Assembly (NCBI GenBank): GCA_027924585.1
Contig: BSBM01003398.1
Coordinates: forward strand, 62,001 to 126,000
Direction: 5' to 3'
Length of the DNA: 64,000 nt
Source: Larix kaempferi
Lineage: Eukaryota; Streptophyta; Pinopsida; Pinales; Pinaceae
The first letter of the stretch is position 1. Each line of letters starts with the position of its first letter. This document shows, piece after piece, positions 46,601-58,200 of the stretch. Made by a program: the position numbers and the translations under genes. Below the pieces are notes generated by a model, which worked only from the letters and a program-made list of their open reading frames with translations, made no database searches and had not been told where the DNA came from.

Positions 46601-48169
46601 GGAGGACGATTTGGCTATCTTGGAGGAGGACGTTTTGGTTGGAGCTCTTGGATCTCACTCTTGAATATACACATAGGAGAATGCTATCAATTTGCAAGGT
46701 GGCCACAAGCAATTAAGGTAAGATCTACAAGGTATGTGCCTCTTTCCATCCATTCTCTCTTCATTGGTCACAAACCCTAATTAATCAAAACCCCAATTTT
46801 GGTTTTTCTTAGATCTACTTAGATCTAGCCTTGCTTTTGAAAAGATCTTAAGAACCCACCTCTATAGCATCCACCCCTAGTTGGATCTATAGTTTGGTGG
46901 TGATTGGGTTAAAATTGACACACTGTTCAAGGCAATATAGCCCTCTTGAACCAAATCGCATTTCCTTGGAGAGGCTTATTAAGTTAGATCTAGCATGTGG
47001 GTTGGTGAGATCCCACTTGATTTGCAATCTACACACTTGATAACCTACCCCTAGACTTTTAATTGGGTGATTTCTACCTTGTGGGCATCATTCCACATTT
47101 TAAGGGATTAAAACCCCCTTTTGAACTACTTGGCACCTTAAAAATCAGATCTAGTAAGATCTAACCCTTGGATTGTCTTGATTTTCTAGATCCACATAGA
47201 TCATTGCCTAAACTACTTGGATCTACAATTTGGTGGCCATTGGACTTGTTTTTACACCCATTTCCCATCTTTTAGCCCTCCTTGAGCAAGGTCGCACTTC
47301 CTTGGGTGATTGAGTTTTCCCACTTTGAGGACGTGGGTAGTTGAAATTTTTGTGGATTTGGAATGGGCATACCTTAAAACCTAGGTCTAGAGTATCATTT
47401 TGTGACGATCTGCCTTTGGGGTAGCATTCCTTATTTTAAGGGATTGTGGTCCACTTGGGTCATATCATGAAACCCTAGATCTAGCAAAATACAACCATCA
47501 TATCCCAATTAGCCCACTTGATTTGCATGCTAGGTGTCCCGATCTACACTTTGACATATCTTTTGACTCCATTAACCCATCCAACAAGGTACTATTCCTC
47601 CTTAAGCAAGTTGCACTCCTTGGGAATTGTGTCAAACCTTAGATCCCGTAAGTGGGTATTCCTAATTTCAACTTAGATCCATAGATCTACTCGTTATATG
47701 CCCTTTAGTACCAATTTCATCCCTTAGAGTCCACCTTGTCGGTCCCATTTGAGTCATTCACATATCCCAAGAAAGTGGGTCCCACTTGTGTAGTACATGG
47801 TACTAGATCTTGTCTTTTTAGCTCATCATGTGGCCTAAATCATACATTGGTTGAAACACTAATCATCTCTCAAACCATCATCAACCATACTTTAACTTCT
47901 AGGTCCACTTAACCTTCCATTGGTTTCTGTAGCTTACCATTTACTCATCCCTAGGAACCTTTGTTTGGGTCCAATCATCTTTGATTGGTTATAGGGTCTC
48001 CCTTAGGTCTTGATTCATCTAGATCTAAAGTGAAGAGTGCCTCGGTTGACGTGACTCCCACCTTGCATTGGGAACCGTGGCATCTCTTGGGTCACCTCTT
48101 TAGTTGCCCATCTCCTCTACCGTCCCGGATGGGATAACACTAGGGGCAACTACAAGTTGTGTGATAACA
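43694..48169 (+). repeat. E4 5' LTR
   Basis: TG...CA with the E1-type start and gttgtgtgataaca end. It contains the U5 AGATCT subrepeats at about 46810, 47145 and 47472. Confidence 0.85.
46222..46230 (+). promoter_or_regulatory. TATA box of the E4 LTR
   Basis: TATATAAGG followed by aggagacccc, matching the E1 core promoter. Confidence 0.55.
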
Positions 48170-48173
48170 TTTT

Positions 48174-48190
48174 TGGCGCCATTGTCGGAG
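48174..48190 (+). other. Decayed primer-binding site of E4
   Basis: TGGCGCCATTGTCGGAG, four bases after the LTR. Three mismatches to the tRNA-Asp match in E1. Confidence 0.75.
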
Positions 48191-48285
48191 AAGGTAGAGG
48201 CCTACCTTGGTTCATCATACCTTTGTGTCTCTTTCTCTCCCTGTATTTCAAACGACATACATCTTGGTAGTAGAGTTTAAAAATC

Positions 48286-48327
48286 TACCTGGCAACTCCT
48301 AATCGTGACTCCACTGAGGAGCGAGCT
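48286..48327 (+). other. Conserved leader block of E4
   Basis: ctacctggcaactcc, then cgtgactcc, then gaggagcgagc. Nearly the same as E1. Confidence 0.4.
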
Positions 48328-48546
48328 CATAGTCATCCTTACAACACTCGGAGTAAGTCAAATCCAAATCAATTAGAAGGAACCCCACTCACCTATCACA
48401 AAAGAGATCCTAAAGCTCAATCATCTAACTTCTTTTGGAAACTGGTTAACTCAGATTCTCCAAACCGTATCTTAGGATCCCCTTTGTTCAATTCGGTTCC
48501 TCCTTCATCTCCTAATCCTAACACTATTTCAGCTCCAGTCAATCCA

Positions 48547-48738
48547 ATGGTTGGACAAAGTCAATCTAACTCTGGAAACAATAACCAAAACAATCCTCCT
48601 ATTGCTCGTGCTTTTGGAAACAAGGCTAGGGCCTCTCCCTTAGAGTTTTTTCAGATCTTGGGTGCTCCCCATAACATGCCAGACAAGTACTTTGAAAAGA
48701 TCCCAAAGTTTAACGGGAATTGTGTGACCTTTATTGAC
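48547..48738 (+). pseudogene. Partial Gag of E4
   Basis: It starts at ATG 48547 (MVGQSQSNSG) and follows E1 Gag through KYFEKIPKFNGNCVTFI. It is then cut at the junction with the gypsy integrase, leaving about 64 codons. Confidence 0.8.
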
Positions 48739-49478
48739 CTCAATCCATTTTTTCACTATTTCTCTTTTCCCGTCGGTTTGAGGGTGGTAACTTGTGCTAG
48801 TAGCCAATTCAGTCCCAACTAACCTGAAAATCTCCTGCCAAAAGGCACCTGTGAATCTGCTATCCCTGTCATTAACAATAGTCTTAGGTAACCCATGCAA
48901 TCTAAGATTCTAAATAACTCCTTGAAAAATAACTCTGCTACCTGTGTCGTTGTGTACTATGAAGGGATGGCAAAGAAATGAGCGAATTTGGTTAACCTGT
49001 ATACCACCACATATAAGCAATCTCTACCCTATACCTTTGGCAAACCTGTGGTAAAATCCATAGAGATACTCTCTCGTTTCTGTTTTTGGATGGGTAATGG
49101 CTGAAGTAGCCCAGTCGGATGGGTGTGCTCTACTTTGTTATGTTGGCAAGTGTTGCATTCCCTCACATGTCTCATTACGTCTTCCTTGAGGCCCTTCCAT
49201 GAGAACCTCTCACGTATCTTCCTGTAAGTTTTTAAAAATCCCTGATATCCTGCTAATGGGGGATCATGTGAGGACTAAATAATCTTCTTCGTAAGTGCTG
49301 ACTTGGGAGCCAAGTAAATCCTGCCCTTGTATTAGATGATATCATCGACTAACTTGTACCTGTCATCATGTACTTGTCCATCACGCAATTCACAAGCAAA
49401 CTTATTCTTTGATTACTCTACCAGGAGAGGAGACTTCCAATCTGCAGAAATCTCCATGAGAGATAATGCGGTTGGCCA
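48739..49478 (-). pseudogene. Gypsy integrase zinc-binding and core domains, decayed
   Basis: On the minus strand, after the RNase H domain, sequence encodes an integrase N-terminal H2C2-like region (VMRHVRECNTCQHNK; the second His appears as Tyr in AGYQG). The core follows, with SISMDFTTGLPK (first catalytic Asp), NDRDSRFTG (second Asp), YHPQTDGKRE (Glu) and KKWIE at the E4 junction. Stop codons between these blocks (near 49040 and 48970) mark it as dead. It continues at 43693. Confidence 0.8.
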
Positions 49479-49846
49479 TCAAGAAAGAGCATCGGCTACC
49501 ACGTTGTTTTTACCCTTCACATACTCAATCTCGAAATTATATGCATGTACCATACTGACCCACTTGTGTTTCCTCTCATTCAATTCCTTCTGATCCAAGA
49601 AGTATCTCAAGTTGTTATGATTTGTTTTAATTTTGAATTTGCCACCTACCAAGTAATGCCTGAATTTGGTCAAAGCATGTAGAATCGCAAGCATTTCCTT
49701 ATCATATATTGAATAGTGGCGCTCGTAATCCTTGAGCTTCCTACTCTCAAAGGCTATTGGATGGTGATTATGCATTAGTACTGCCCCTATCCCCTCACTT
49801 GATGCATCGCATTCTACTACAAATGGATGAGTGAAATCCAACAAAC
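49479..49846 (-). pseudogene. Gypsy RNase H domain, fragment
   Basis: It encodes FTHPFVVECDASSEGIGAVL, then SRKLKDYERHYSIYDKEML, then HYLVGGKFKIKTNHNNLRYF and NVVADALS. This is the RNase H domain that follows RT in Ty3/gypsy pol. The usual TDH catalytic Asp is Asn here (TNH). RT itself is missing because the copia LTR begins at 49847. Confidence 0.85.
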
Positions 49847-50437
49847 TGTTGTTGTAATTGTAACTTCAGAAGCTATTCCCTTATATTTTATATTGTTATT
49901 ATTATTGTATTTTACTTGTACCTCCGACGGAGATTTTTTCCCTCCGGTCGGAGATCTCATTATTACATTTGGTCATGTAAAGTCATTGAGGTAAAACCTC
50001 CATTGTAAGTCAACGAAATAGATCCCCCTAGAGTCAAATGTATTTAGGGTCATTGAGTCTCCTAGAGAATTCGGCCCAGTCAGGTTTAGTTGGGGCCAAT
50101 CTAGCTAGTGAAAAGGTTAAGTGGAAGTTAAAGTATAAATAGAGTGCAAGGCTCTCTCATTTGAAGACACGCTCACTCACTTGAGTTTGCATAAGTGAGA
50201 GAGAGAAGACAAGTTCACATAGGAGAAAGAGAGAGGAGCTGCAAAAGGCTATCTTGTTTTGGGGTTTTCCATTTTGTGATATTGTATTGGTGACGATTCT
50301 ATCTCTGGGGAAATTGCAGGGTTTTCTCCTTTCTGGTTTCCCCGAGGAAAATATTTGTGTCTCTTGTGTTATGTTGTGCATGTTATTCTTTCAGTTAAGA
50401 TCCTAGATAATATTGATTAAAAGTAGAAAATCTAACA
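49847..50437 (+). repeat. Copia-type 5' LTR
   Basis: 591 bp, TGTTG...TAACA. It starts where the gypsy RNase H frame breaks and is followed directly by a tRNA-iMet PBS. It contains TATAAATAG at 50134-50142. No second LTR is present in the window. Confidence 0.75.
50134..50142 (+). promoter_or_regulatory. TATA box of the copia LTR
   Basis: TATAAATAG within aaagtataaatagagtgc, about 300 bp upstream of the LTR end. Confidence 0.6.
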
Positions 50438-50449
50438 TGGTATCAAAGC
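50438..50449 (+). other. Copia primer-binding site, tRNA-iMet type
   Basis: TGGTATCAAAGC directly abuts the LTR end. The usual copia PBS is TGGTATCAGAGC, so one mismatch. Confidence 0.8.
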
Positions 50450-50873
50450 TAACCTGAAAAGAAGACATTGTGCAACTGCGGAAAGCTAGGGCTTCTAAGT
50501 TTGAGGTCTTCTCTCCACAGATCATCAAGAAAAGGAGGCTAGGCTAACTTGCCCTAGAAGGGAACATCTTTTTGTCGAAGCAAAATTTGATTCCAAGAAT
50601 TTTCATTTTTTGGCCCGTCACTACTACTGGAGGAAAACTAGGGCATCAACTATTTTGAGCATCTGTTCACAGATTTGAAGAAGTGAGTACATTGGACAAC
50701 TCACCTTGAGGAGGCACATCTTCCTGTCCAATCAAAAGTTCAAAATTCCAAGTTTGGAAAATTAGGGTTTCTCTAACAATCCCTCGGCCAACCAACTCCA
50801 GAACCAGTTTGGACATCTCAAAAGTGGTAAGACCTAAAAGCTTTGCTATTTCCATTTGAAGTACTCATTCAAT

Positions 50874-51365
50874 ATGTCTCACCAAACCAAGCTTGAAGAT
50901 AAGCTTGAAGGAGCTGATAACTTCCGAGCATGGAAGTATGCGATTGCTCTTGTCCTTGAAGAAAATGAATTGGACGAGTATGTAAATGAAGAGGTTCCAG
51001 CACAAGAGGGAGATGAGGCTAAAGCTATCCACAAAAAGAACTTGGTTAAGGACAAGAGAATCATTGTAGACTCCATTAAGGATCATCTCATCCCACATGT
51101 GTCATCCTTGAAGACACCTAGGGAGATGTTCGATGCTTTGACGAAGCTATTTGAAGGGAAGAACATCAATCGGAAAATGATCTTAAGGAACCAGCTTAAG
51201 AATGTGAAGATTCAAAATGCTGAGACCATGCAATCCTATTTCACACAGGTATCACAGATCAAGGAGCAACTTGAAGCAGTTGGAGAAAAGGTAGAAGAAG
51301 GAGAGAACGTGATGACCACCTTGAATGGTCTCCCAAGATCAAGGCACTCATTCATTCAAGGGATA
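50874..51365 (+). pseudogene. Copia Gag (UBN2-type), truncated by the E5 LTR
   Basis: From ATG 50874 (MSHQTKLEDKLEGADNFRAW) it shows the copia Gag pattern: a substrate-like NFRAWKYAIALVLEE start, REMFDALTKLFEGKN and LRNQLKNVKI, then an LNGLPRS-type block. The frame is open until the E5 LTR interrupts it at 51366. The zinc knuckle and all downstream pol are missing. Confidence 0.85.
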
Positions 51366-54047
51366 TGTTATCACATATATAGTAGCCGGGCTACCATACA
51401 ATATTTTTCTGATTCCAGTACACTATTCACCCAATTCCCTTGCATTGAGATGCTGAGATGAGCATCTATATTGGATCACTATCAGATTTTGGACAGTATA
51501 TATTCCCCATGCCATGACTGAATCTCAAAACACTCAGAGAGATGACCGATGTAGCTATTATACTATTTGTACAGAGCAGTCAGTAGTGCCCGGAGTTACA
51601 GCAGCAGTTTCAGAGGACAGATGATGGCTCAGAAAATGAGCATTCATGTATATGACTCAACAAGTATATCATGGTGTTATGCTTATATTGCTTTTATGTT
51701 CATTCTTATGGCATGTCTTAGCATTTAGTATCATGATCTGGCAATCATATAGATATGTGGACCTGGTTGATCTTGTTATATATATATTATATTGTCCCTA
51801 CTCAGAGTTAGAAGTTCACTATTCATACTCATTGGTTTTACCCTCCTTAGGGAGAATAGAGGTGATCATTCCACCATACCTTGGCTTGCTAGTGTTGGCT
51901 TCATTATTCACTGTCTTCATCCATCCATTACCTACCTTTTAGTTTATCACCCTGACTTACTACTTGACTAGTGGCATGAAGGAATTTTCCCCACTGTAGC
52001 CTCTGTGTTGGATGAGCTTCCCTGTTTATTGTGTCTCGGCTCTGAGTTGGTGACAAAACTTACCTATGGTGAGTTGGATTTCCTTGAGAAGTCCCCCTAG
52101 TCACTAAAGTTGTGTTGGCTAAACCTGAAACTTTTAGTGCTGCCATGAATACAAAGTATGGGAAACGAAATGTTATATCTTGTATGATAAGCCCATTCAT
52201 GCAATGTGTTTCTAAACACACATGAATGAAAGGCAAGCCAAATGAAAATGGCTATGAAATAAAATGTTATATCTTTTGTGAAATGTAAATACCTAGGTAA
52301 ACAAGCTGTCTGTGACACACCTAGAAGTGCTCAGGTAAACAAGTGCCTTAAAAACACACTTGCAGCAAAAAGCCTAAATAAATGTAAATCTATGCAATAT
52401 GTTTATAAACACACATAGATCAAAGGCTATGGAAACTTTAGGCCCAAAAAGCAATGAAACTCAAATGCCATATCAAAATGATTGCTGGCCTCATTTGTAT
52501 TATGGATTGTGCACATCTGTTAAAGGTGAATAAATACTCTTTGAACAACTTATCCATTTGTGAGACACCGCCTTTCCCTGTGTTGTTGCTCATTCAGTGC
52601 ATGCTATGGTGTGTATTCCCTTTCCCATATCCAAAGTGTCACAATGTTAAGTCAGTAAGTCATCCTTTCGCCTAGCCAGTTTATTTTAAGCCTTCACCCT
52701 TCACTAGCAAATTGATCACAACTATGAAGTGAGTATGGTCTTGAAAGTCTAGTCTGAGTTATAATAATAATTAATGACATTATATATTTGTTGGTAGATC
52801 GCCAGTAATGATTGCTACTTGTTATAATTTCTATTTGAATGAATTGTAGAGCATGCATTAACCTCTGACACTTTGCAGCAGCTTCCGATGATATTCTGAG
52901 TTATATTTGGTCATGTTGACTTGGTCAAACCCAGTTTCACCAAGGTCAGCCACAGGACATGAGATGGTTAGACCTTATGATGACATAGATAGATGATATA
53001 TGGTCTATGTACATGTACGTGATGGTTCTATGCATCAGATGCAGGGTTATGATGATGATTTTTGGTTTTAAGCATTATTTGATCATTTACAGATTATTAT
53101 TATTTCATTTGTTCGGGCATATTGGATATATTATATGATCATGCAGAGATCCATATGGTGTATGAGTACACATCTTGGATAGATTTGGACCTTCTGAGTC
53201 CAATGAGATAGTCTCTTTCCAATTCCGGGCAGTTACAGTGATGTTTGAGCCTCAGTTGGCTATCCTAGTGTAGTTTTGGCCTGTCAGAGGCTCTGTCGGA
53301 GCAGTATTGGTTTTTATCTGGTTCACCTAGGGCGATGTGCATGGAGGGGGTGGTCCAGCCACTTGATTTTACCATATTACCCCCCTCCCAGACACACTGG
53401 TAACCTCACCTTGACAGTGCAGGCACTCCAGGAGGCAGTTTGGGCAGTTTCACGCTTCCTGAGGCAGTTCAGAATTGGTAGAAATAGCTACAGAGGAATT
53501 CGATTTGGGATACTGAGGAAAATTTTTGGCATGGGATGATTAGTGATAATGAGTGGGATGTCTTCCACACCTTCTCCAGCAGTTTCAGCTTCATCAGGAC
53601 CCACATCCATCACTTATGGCACTTTCTGGTATTTTTGGAGCATCCTAAGGCTCACGATTTGTCCATAGAGGCACGATTTGGTACTTTGATGACTATTTTA
53701 TTATTATTGTGCTATGGGGATTGACCAAGGGTGTCTAAAATTACCTCTTAGACCCACCATGAGCTAGTTGTTATATTTTGTCATCATGATTTGGTGGGAT
53801 CCCCTCTCCTAGGGCGATTTTGTCCACTTATTGTTATATTTTATTAGTGATCCATGTATTTTATTGTTGAGTTCATCTCAACCATTGATTAGATCTTTTG
53901 ATCTTTTGATCTTAACCACTCATTCAAAAAGTGGTTAGATTGTGGACTCTCTCCCTCCTATTTAAAGGAGAGAGATTCTCATTGTAAAGGAGACTCTTGG
54001 CTATGGATTATTGGAATAGAAAATTATTATTGCATCTATCTCCAGTG
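51366..54047 (+). repeat. E5 LTR, truncated, plus strand
   Basis: It starts TGTTATCACATATATAGTAG inside the copia gag (preceding 5 bp ggata). It follows the minus-strand solo LTR at 55284-59788 closely for 2.7 kb, including gttcacctagggcg and a TATTTAAAGG box at 53959-53968. After ggattattggaatagaaaa the match to the solo LTR is lost at about 54030-54047, where repeat X begins. U5, PBS and coding region are missing. Confidence 0.8.
53959..53968 (+). promoter_or_regulatory. TATA-like box of the E5 LTR
   Basis: TATTTAAAGG followed by agagagattctcattgtaaag, as in the solo LTR (minus strand, 57238-57229). Confidence 0.5.
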
Positions 54048-55283
54048 TGTTATCACCTATTTTGTACAAATAGTTGAACTTTCGATGAGCCGCCAATTTA
54101 TTGAACATGATTCATGTTCATCATCAGCATTCAGAAGTTCAGAAGTCAATTTCAGGGCAATTTTGCCCCATTTGTAATAACTGCATGTTCATACCCCTAT
54201 GGGGAAAATGTAAAAAGTTGGTCTAAACGGGGTCCTTTTATAAAAGACTCGGCTATCCGTAGGTTTACCCATTTGGGGGATACTCTAGAGTGTTTTTTCC
54301 TTAGGAATTATGCGCTACTCATCAGTGGCGTATAATCCCTGAGTTTTTCACTCAACCCTCCAAAGCTGGAGTATTTCCCATGGTGGTCAAAACCTAAGGT
54401 GGTTATTAGAGTCTTGTGTCTAGGATTTTTTACGTGTTAGCCACATCGATTGAGTCGTATGAACATGCACTAGGTCCCCCTAGGAGTTTCATTCCATTCC
54501 GAGAAAAATAATTTTTTCCATAAATTAGACCATTTTTTAATGGTTTAATTAAAAAATTTCAAAGTGTGATAAAAACCTCATCCGAAGGCAAAATTGGGCG
54601 TGGGGAGGCTCGTTTTGATGCTCAGAGCATCCTCTTCACCTTGGCACCTTTATTCTCCAGTTTCCAGGCAGTTACGTCACCCCAGGAGCAGTTTTTGCTA
54701 AAAATGCATCATTTTGGCATTTAATTGCCAGAAAATGACAAATTGCACCATGAGGACAAAATTCAAATAATTCAAAATTTGAATTTTTTAACCATGGAAA
54801 AGGTTGAATATTAAATTCATAAGGTATACGACTTCATTAAAGTATTAAACCACATGTTAAATTAGAGTTTGGAGTTACAAATTAAAAGGATGACGTGAGC
54901 CATTTTGGCCGTACGGTTAAGCTCCCACGAATTGATGAAGTGGCGAGCGTTGTGTGGGTTGTTGGTTTTGCAATTAAGGAATGGTGGGCGCCTTCATGAG
55001 GTGGAGGCCACATCACAAGCTTCCAACCAACAAACCCGTGTCTACTTCGAATCAACTCCAAGCTCATCCATTATGGAGCTCACGCATTCCTCCATGCATT
55101 CACGAGTTAGTGAGGTGTCTATCACGTATTGGATTGGTGTACATTACAAGGTGTGGGTGGAGTTTACTATGGAGGAGTGGAGGCCACCTCCTCACTCTCA
55201 ACCACCACAAACTCGACTTGCCCATTGTCATGCACTCCAAGCTCATGTTGATTGGGAATTCGAATCCCTTTGATTGAGAGTTT
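54048..55283 (+). repeat. Repeat X, copy B, left part
   Basis: It begins TGTTATCACC and contains, in inverse orientation to 63290-63800, the blocks for aaaagactcgg, ccaaagctgga, gtccccctagg and accattttttaatggtt. The repeat is interrupted by the solo LTR at 55284 and continues at 59794. No protein domain was seen. Exact left boundary uncertain. Confidence 0.5.
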
Positions 55284-58200
55284 TGTTATCACCTAAGATG
55301 TAGTCACCCCTATGGATGGATCCAGTCATGGATAGCAATAGGGAAGGGCAACTCAAAGGTGCAACCACGATCACCTCGACCTCCAATATGTATGGTTGTC
55401 ACGCCAGTCGAGGCAACCCTCGCTTTATGTTATCTAGCCCAGACAACAAAGGGGGAGACCCGATCTACTCCCGACAGGAGAGATCAAAACCAAGACACCA
55501 AATCAGGGTATTTCTAGGTGAAGTTAGGTGTATGGTTTATCCTAGACCTAAGGATGAAGTCACAAGCCAAGTGAGGGGTTTAATAGGTATAGCTTTAGTT
55601 CATAGTTGAATGTATGAGTGACTTATAATGTTTGTAGTGAGATCTAGGGCTAGGGTACTAGTACAATGTCAAAAGATCCACTGCCTTGGGAACCGTGTCC
55701 AAAGCAGGATAGTTAAAGGTTGTATTGGGGCTATCTAGTACATGAGACAAGTTTGACCATGGTTCATGATGTCTTCAAAGGTATGGTTTACCATGCTTAA
55801 GTCAAACCACAAGTCAATCCAACAGTCTAGGAAAGTTGAATTACCTTGTAGAGAAACCAGTGCCTTGGGAATTGGGAAGTGGAGTCAAAGTGGGGTTGAC
55901 TTATGGTTTAGGACTCCTACAACATGAGATAAGTGGACAGTATAGGTCTTGATGGTTAAATGTGTCTAGATCTAGGTTTAACCCAAGTGGACCACAATCC
56001 CTTAAAACAAGGAATGCAGTCCCCAAGGCAAGATTTGACAAAGTGACAGTCTAGACCTAGGTTTTGAATTATTCCGGTTTAAGATCTGCAACAATCTCAA
56101 GTACCCAGTTCCTAGAAGTGAGTGAACTCACTTCTCCAAGGTGGTCCGACTTTACCCAAGGAGGCTTCAATTGGGGTTTAGGTGGGTCAAATCATGTCGG
56201 ATGGCATCCAAACTTTAGATCCTAGTAGATCGGTCAGGTAGGAATATGGATCTATAATTTCGTGGCAATCCACCGGTTAGATCTTAGTAGATCTGAGTTT
56301 AAGTGTTCCAAGTGGTCCAAAATGGGGATTAAATCCCTTAAAATGTGGAATGGGGCCCACAAGGTGAATTTCAAGAAAGGGACAACCTGGGTGTATGTTA
56401 TTTGATGTGTAGATGTCAAATCAAGTGGAATCTCAAACACCCATCAACTAGATCTAGGTCAACTTGCTCAAATGGTGAAGTGCGCCTTCCTTGGGAGAAG
56501 CTAAGTTGGCTTGGGAGAGGGGTCAAACGGAAGCCAATCCTCACCAAACTATAGATCCGGGATGCCGTGGATGCTATATAGGTGGGTTTTCAATATCATG
56601 CCCAACAACCCACTAGATCTAAGTAGATCTGAGAAAATGTAAAATGGGGATTTTGAAGTATTTAGGGTTTTAACAATTTATGAGTTATGTCAATGGATTG
56701 GATAAAGGAAAGAGAAACAAACCTGTGGATCTTACCTGGATAACCTTGTAGATGCCTTGATGATGATGATCTATGCAATCCCGATCAATTTGGAAGCTTT
56801 GAGGTAGTTTCTATGCAAATCGATTTAGTCCAAGAAGCCAATGCACCCTCTCTCCTGCACAACAAACGTCAACAATATCAGATTTGATGCATCAAGAGAT
56901 AAGACTAATGCCACAAAAGAAGTAACAGAAAGATAGCATAGATCACAATGATACTAATGATAACCCCCTGATACAAGCGAATGCCAAGAAAGTCGATTTG
57001 AAGAAGCCTTGCAAAATCGCCCTTGTTGAAGTCGCCCTCCTGTAGACAAACAATGATTTCCAAAAAAAGATAGATCTTACCACAATTTCCAAATGCTAGG
57101 TTGCAATAGACTTTCCAATCACCATCTAAGAACACCAGATGCAAAGGAGACCACAAGAATTTCCACAAGAATATTTTTCTATACCAATAATCCAAGAGCC
57201 AAAGACCCTTTACAATGAGAGGCTCTCTCCTTTAAATAGGAAGGAGAGGCACCAAAACCCTAACCACTTTTTGAATGAGTGGCTAAGATTAAAAGATACA
57301 AATGTCTAATCAATGGTTGAGATGAGCTCAACAACATAATACATGGATCACACATAAAATATAACATAAGTGGACAAAGTCGCCCTAGGAGAGGGGAATC
57401 CCACCAAATCATGATGACAAAATATCATAAGAGGCTCATGGTGGGTCCAAGGGGTAATTTTATCCCTCCTTGGTCAATCCCCATGGCAAAATAACCAATA
57501 AATAATCATGAAAGTACCAAATCGTGCCTCCCTAGTGAAGTCGTGGTCCTCAAAAGACCTCAAAAATCCACAGAAAGTGCCATAAGTGATGGATGCGGGC
57601 CCCGATGAAGCTGAAACTGCTGGAGAAGGTGTGGAAGACCCAGATCTATCATCACTGATCATCCCATGCCATAACTTTGCCTCAGTAGCCCAAATCGATT
57701 TCCTCAATAGCCATTTCTACCAATCCTGAAATGCCTCGGGAAGCGTGAAACTGCCCAAAAAGCCTCCTGGAGTGATGGCGCTGTCAAGGTGAGGGCACCA
57801 ATGTGTCCGGGAGGGGGGTAATATGGTAAAAACAAGTGGCTGGACCACCCCCTCCATCATCAGCGCCCTAGGTCAACCGGATAAAAGTCATCTCTGCTCC
57901 GACAGGGCCTCCAATAGACCAAAACTGCACTAGGACAGCCTACTGAGGCTAAATCATCACTGTAAGTGCCCGGAACTGAAAACAAACTGGTCCCATTGGA
58001 CTCAGAAGGTCCAAATCCATCCAAGATGTGTACTCATACACCATATGAATCTCTGCATGATCAAAATAAATATCCAATGTACCGGAACAAGGCCAATAAT
58101 AATGATCTGTAAATGACCAAACACTGCTGTATCCCAAGAATCATCATCATAACCCTGTAGCTGCTGCATAGAATCATCCTGTATGTGTACATAGACCATA

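Larger units (their letters stand above)
43694..48738 (+). mobile_element. E4: truncated relative of E1 inserted in gypsy integrase
   Basis: A 5' LTR (43694-48169, 4476 bp, starting TGTTATCACACCATAGTAGC like E1), PBS, leader and the first about 190 bp of gag, then an abrupt end. The interrupted integrase resumes immediately: WIE on the right joins GYLRNYV on the left with no missing codon. There is no 3' LTR and no second tatcc target copy. The LTR resembles E1's but differs at many positions (roughly 10% by eye). TATATAAGG is at 46222-46230. Confidence 0.85.

Noticed and set aside
54048-54060. TGTTATCACC as the start of another family LTR
   Set aside because: The ten bases match an LTR end, but the following sequence matches repeat X and no LTR of this superfamily, so it may be chance or a short remnant.
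54905-55277. Two overlapping open frames of about 100-120 codons in repeat X copy B
   Set aside because: Different frames over the same DNA, no domain, no counterpart in copies A or C.
55316-55609. 97-codon open frame at the end of the solo LTR
   Set aside because: It lies antisense in LTR U5 sequence and has no recognisable protein similarity.
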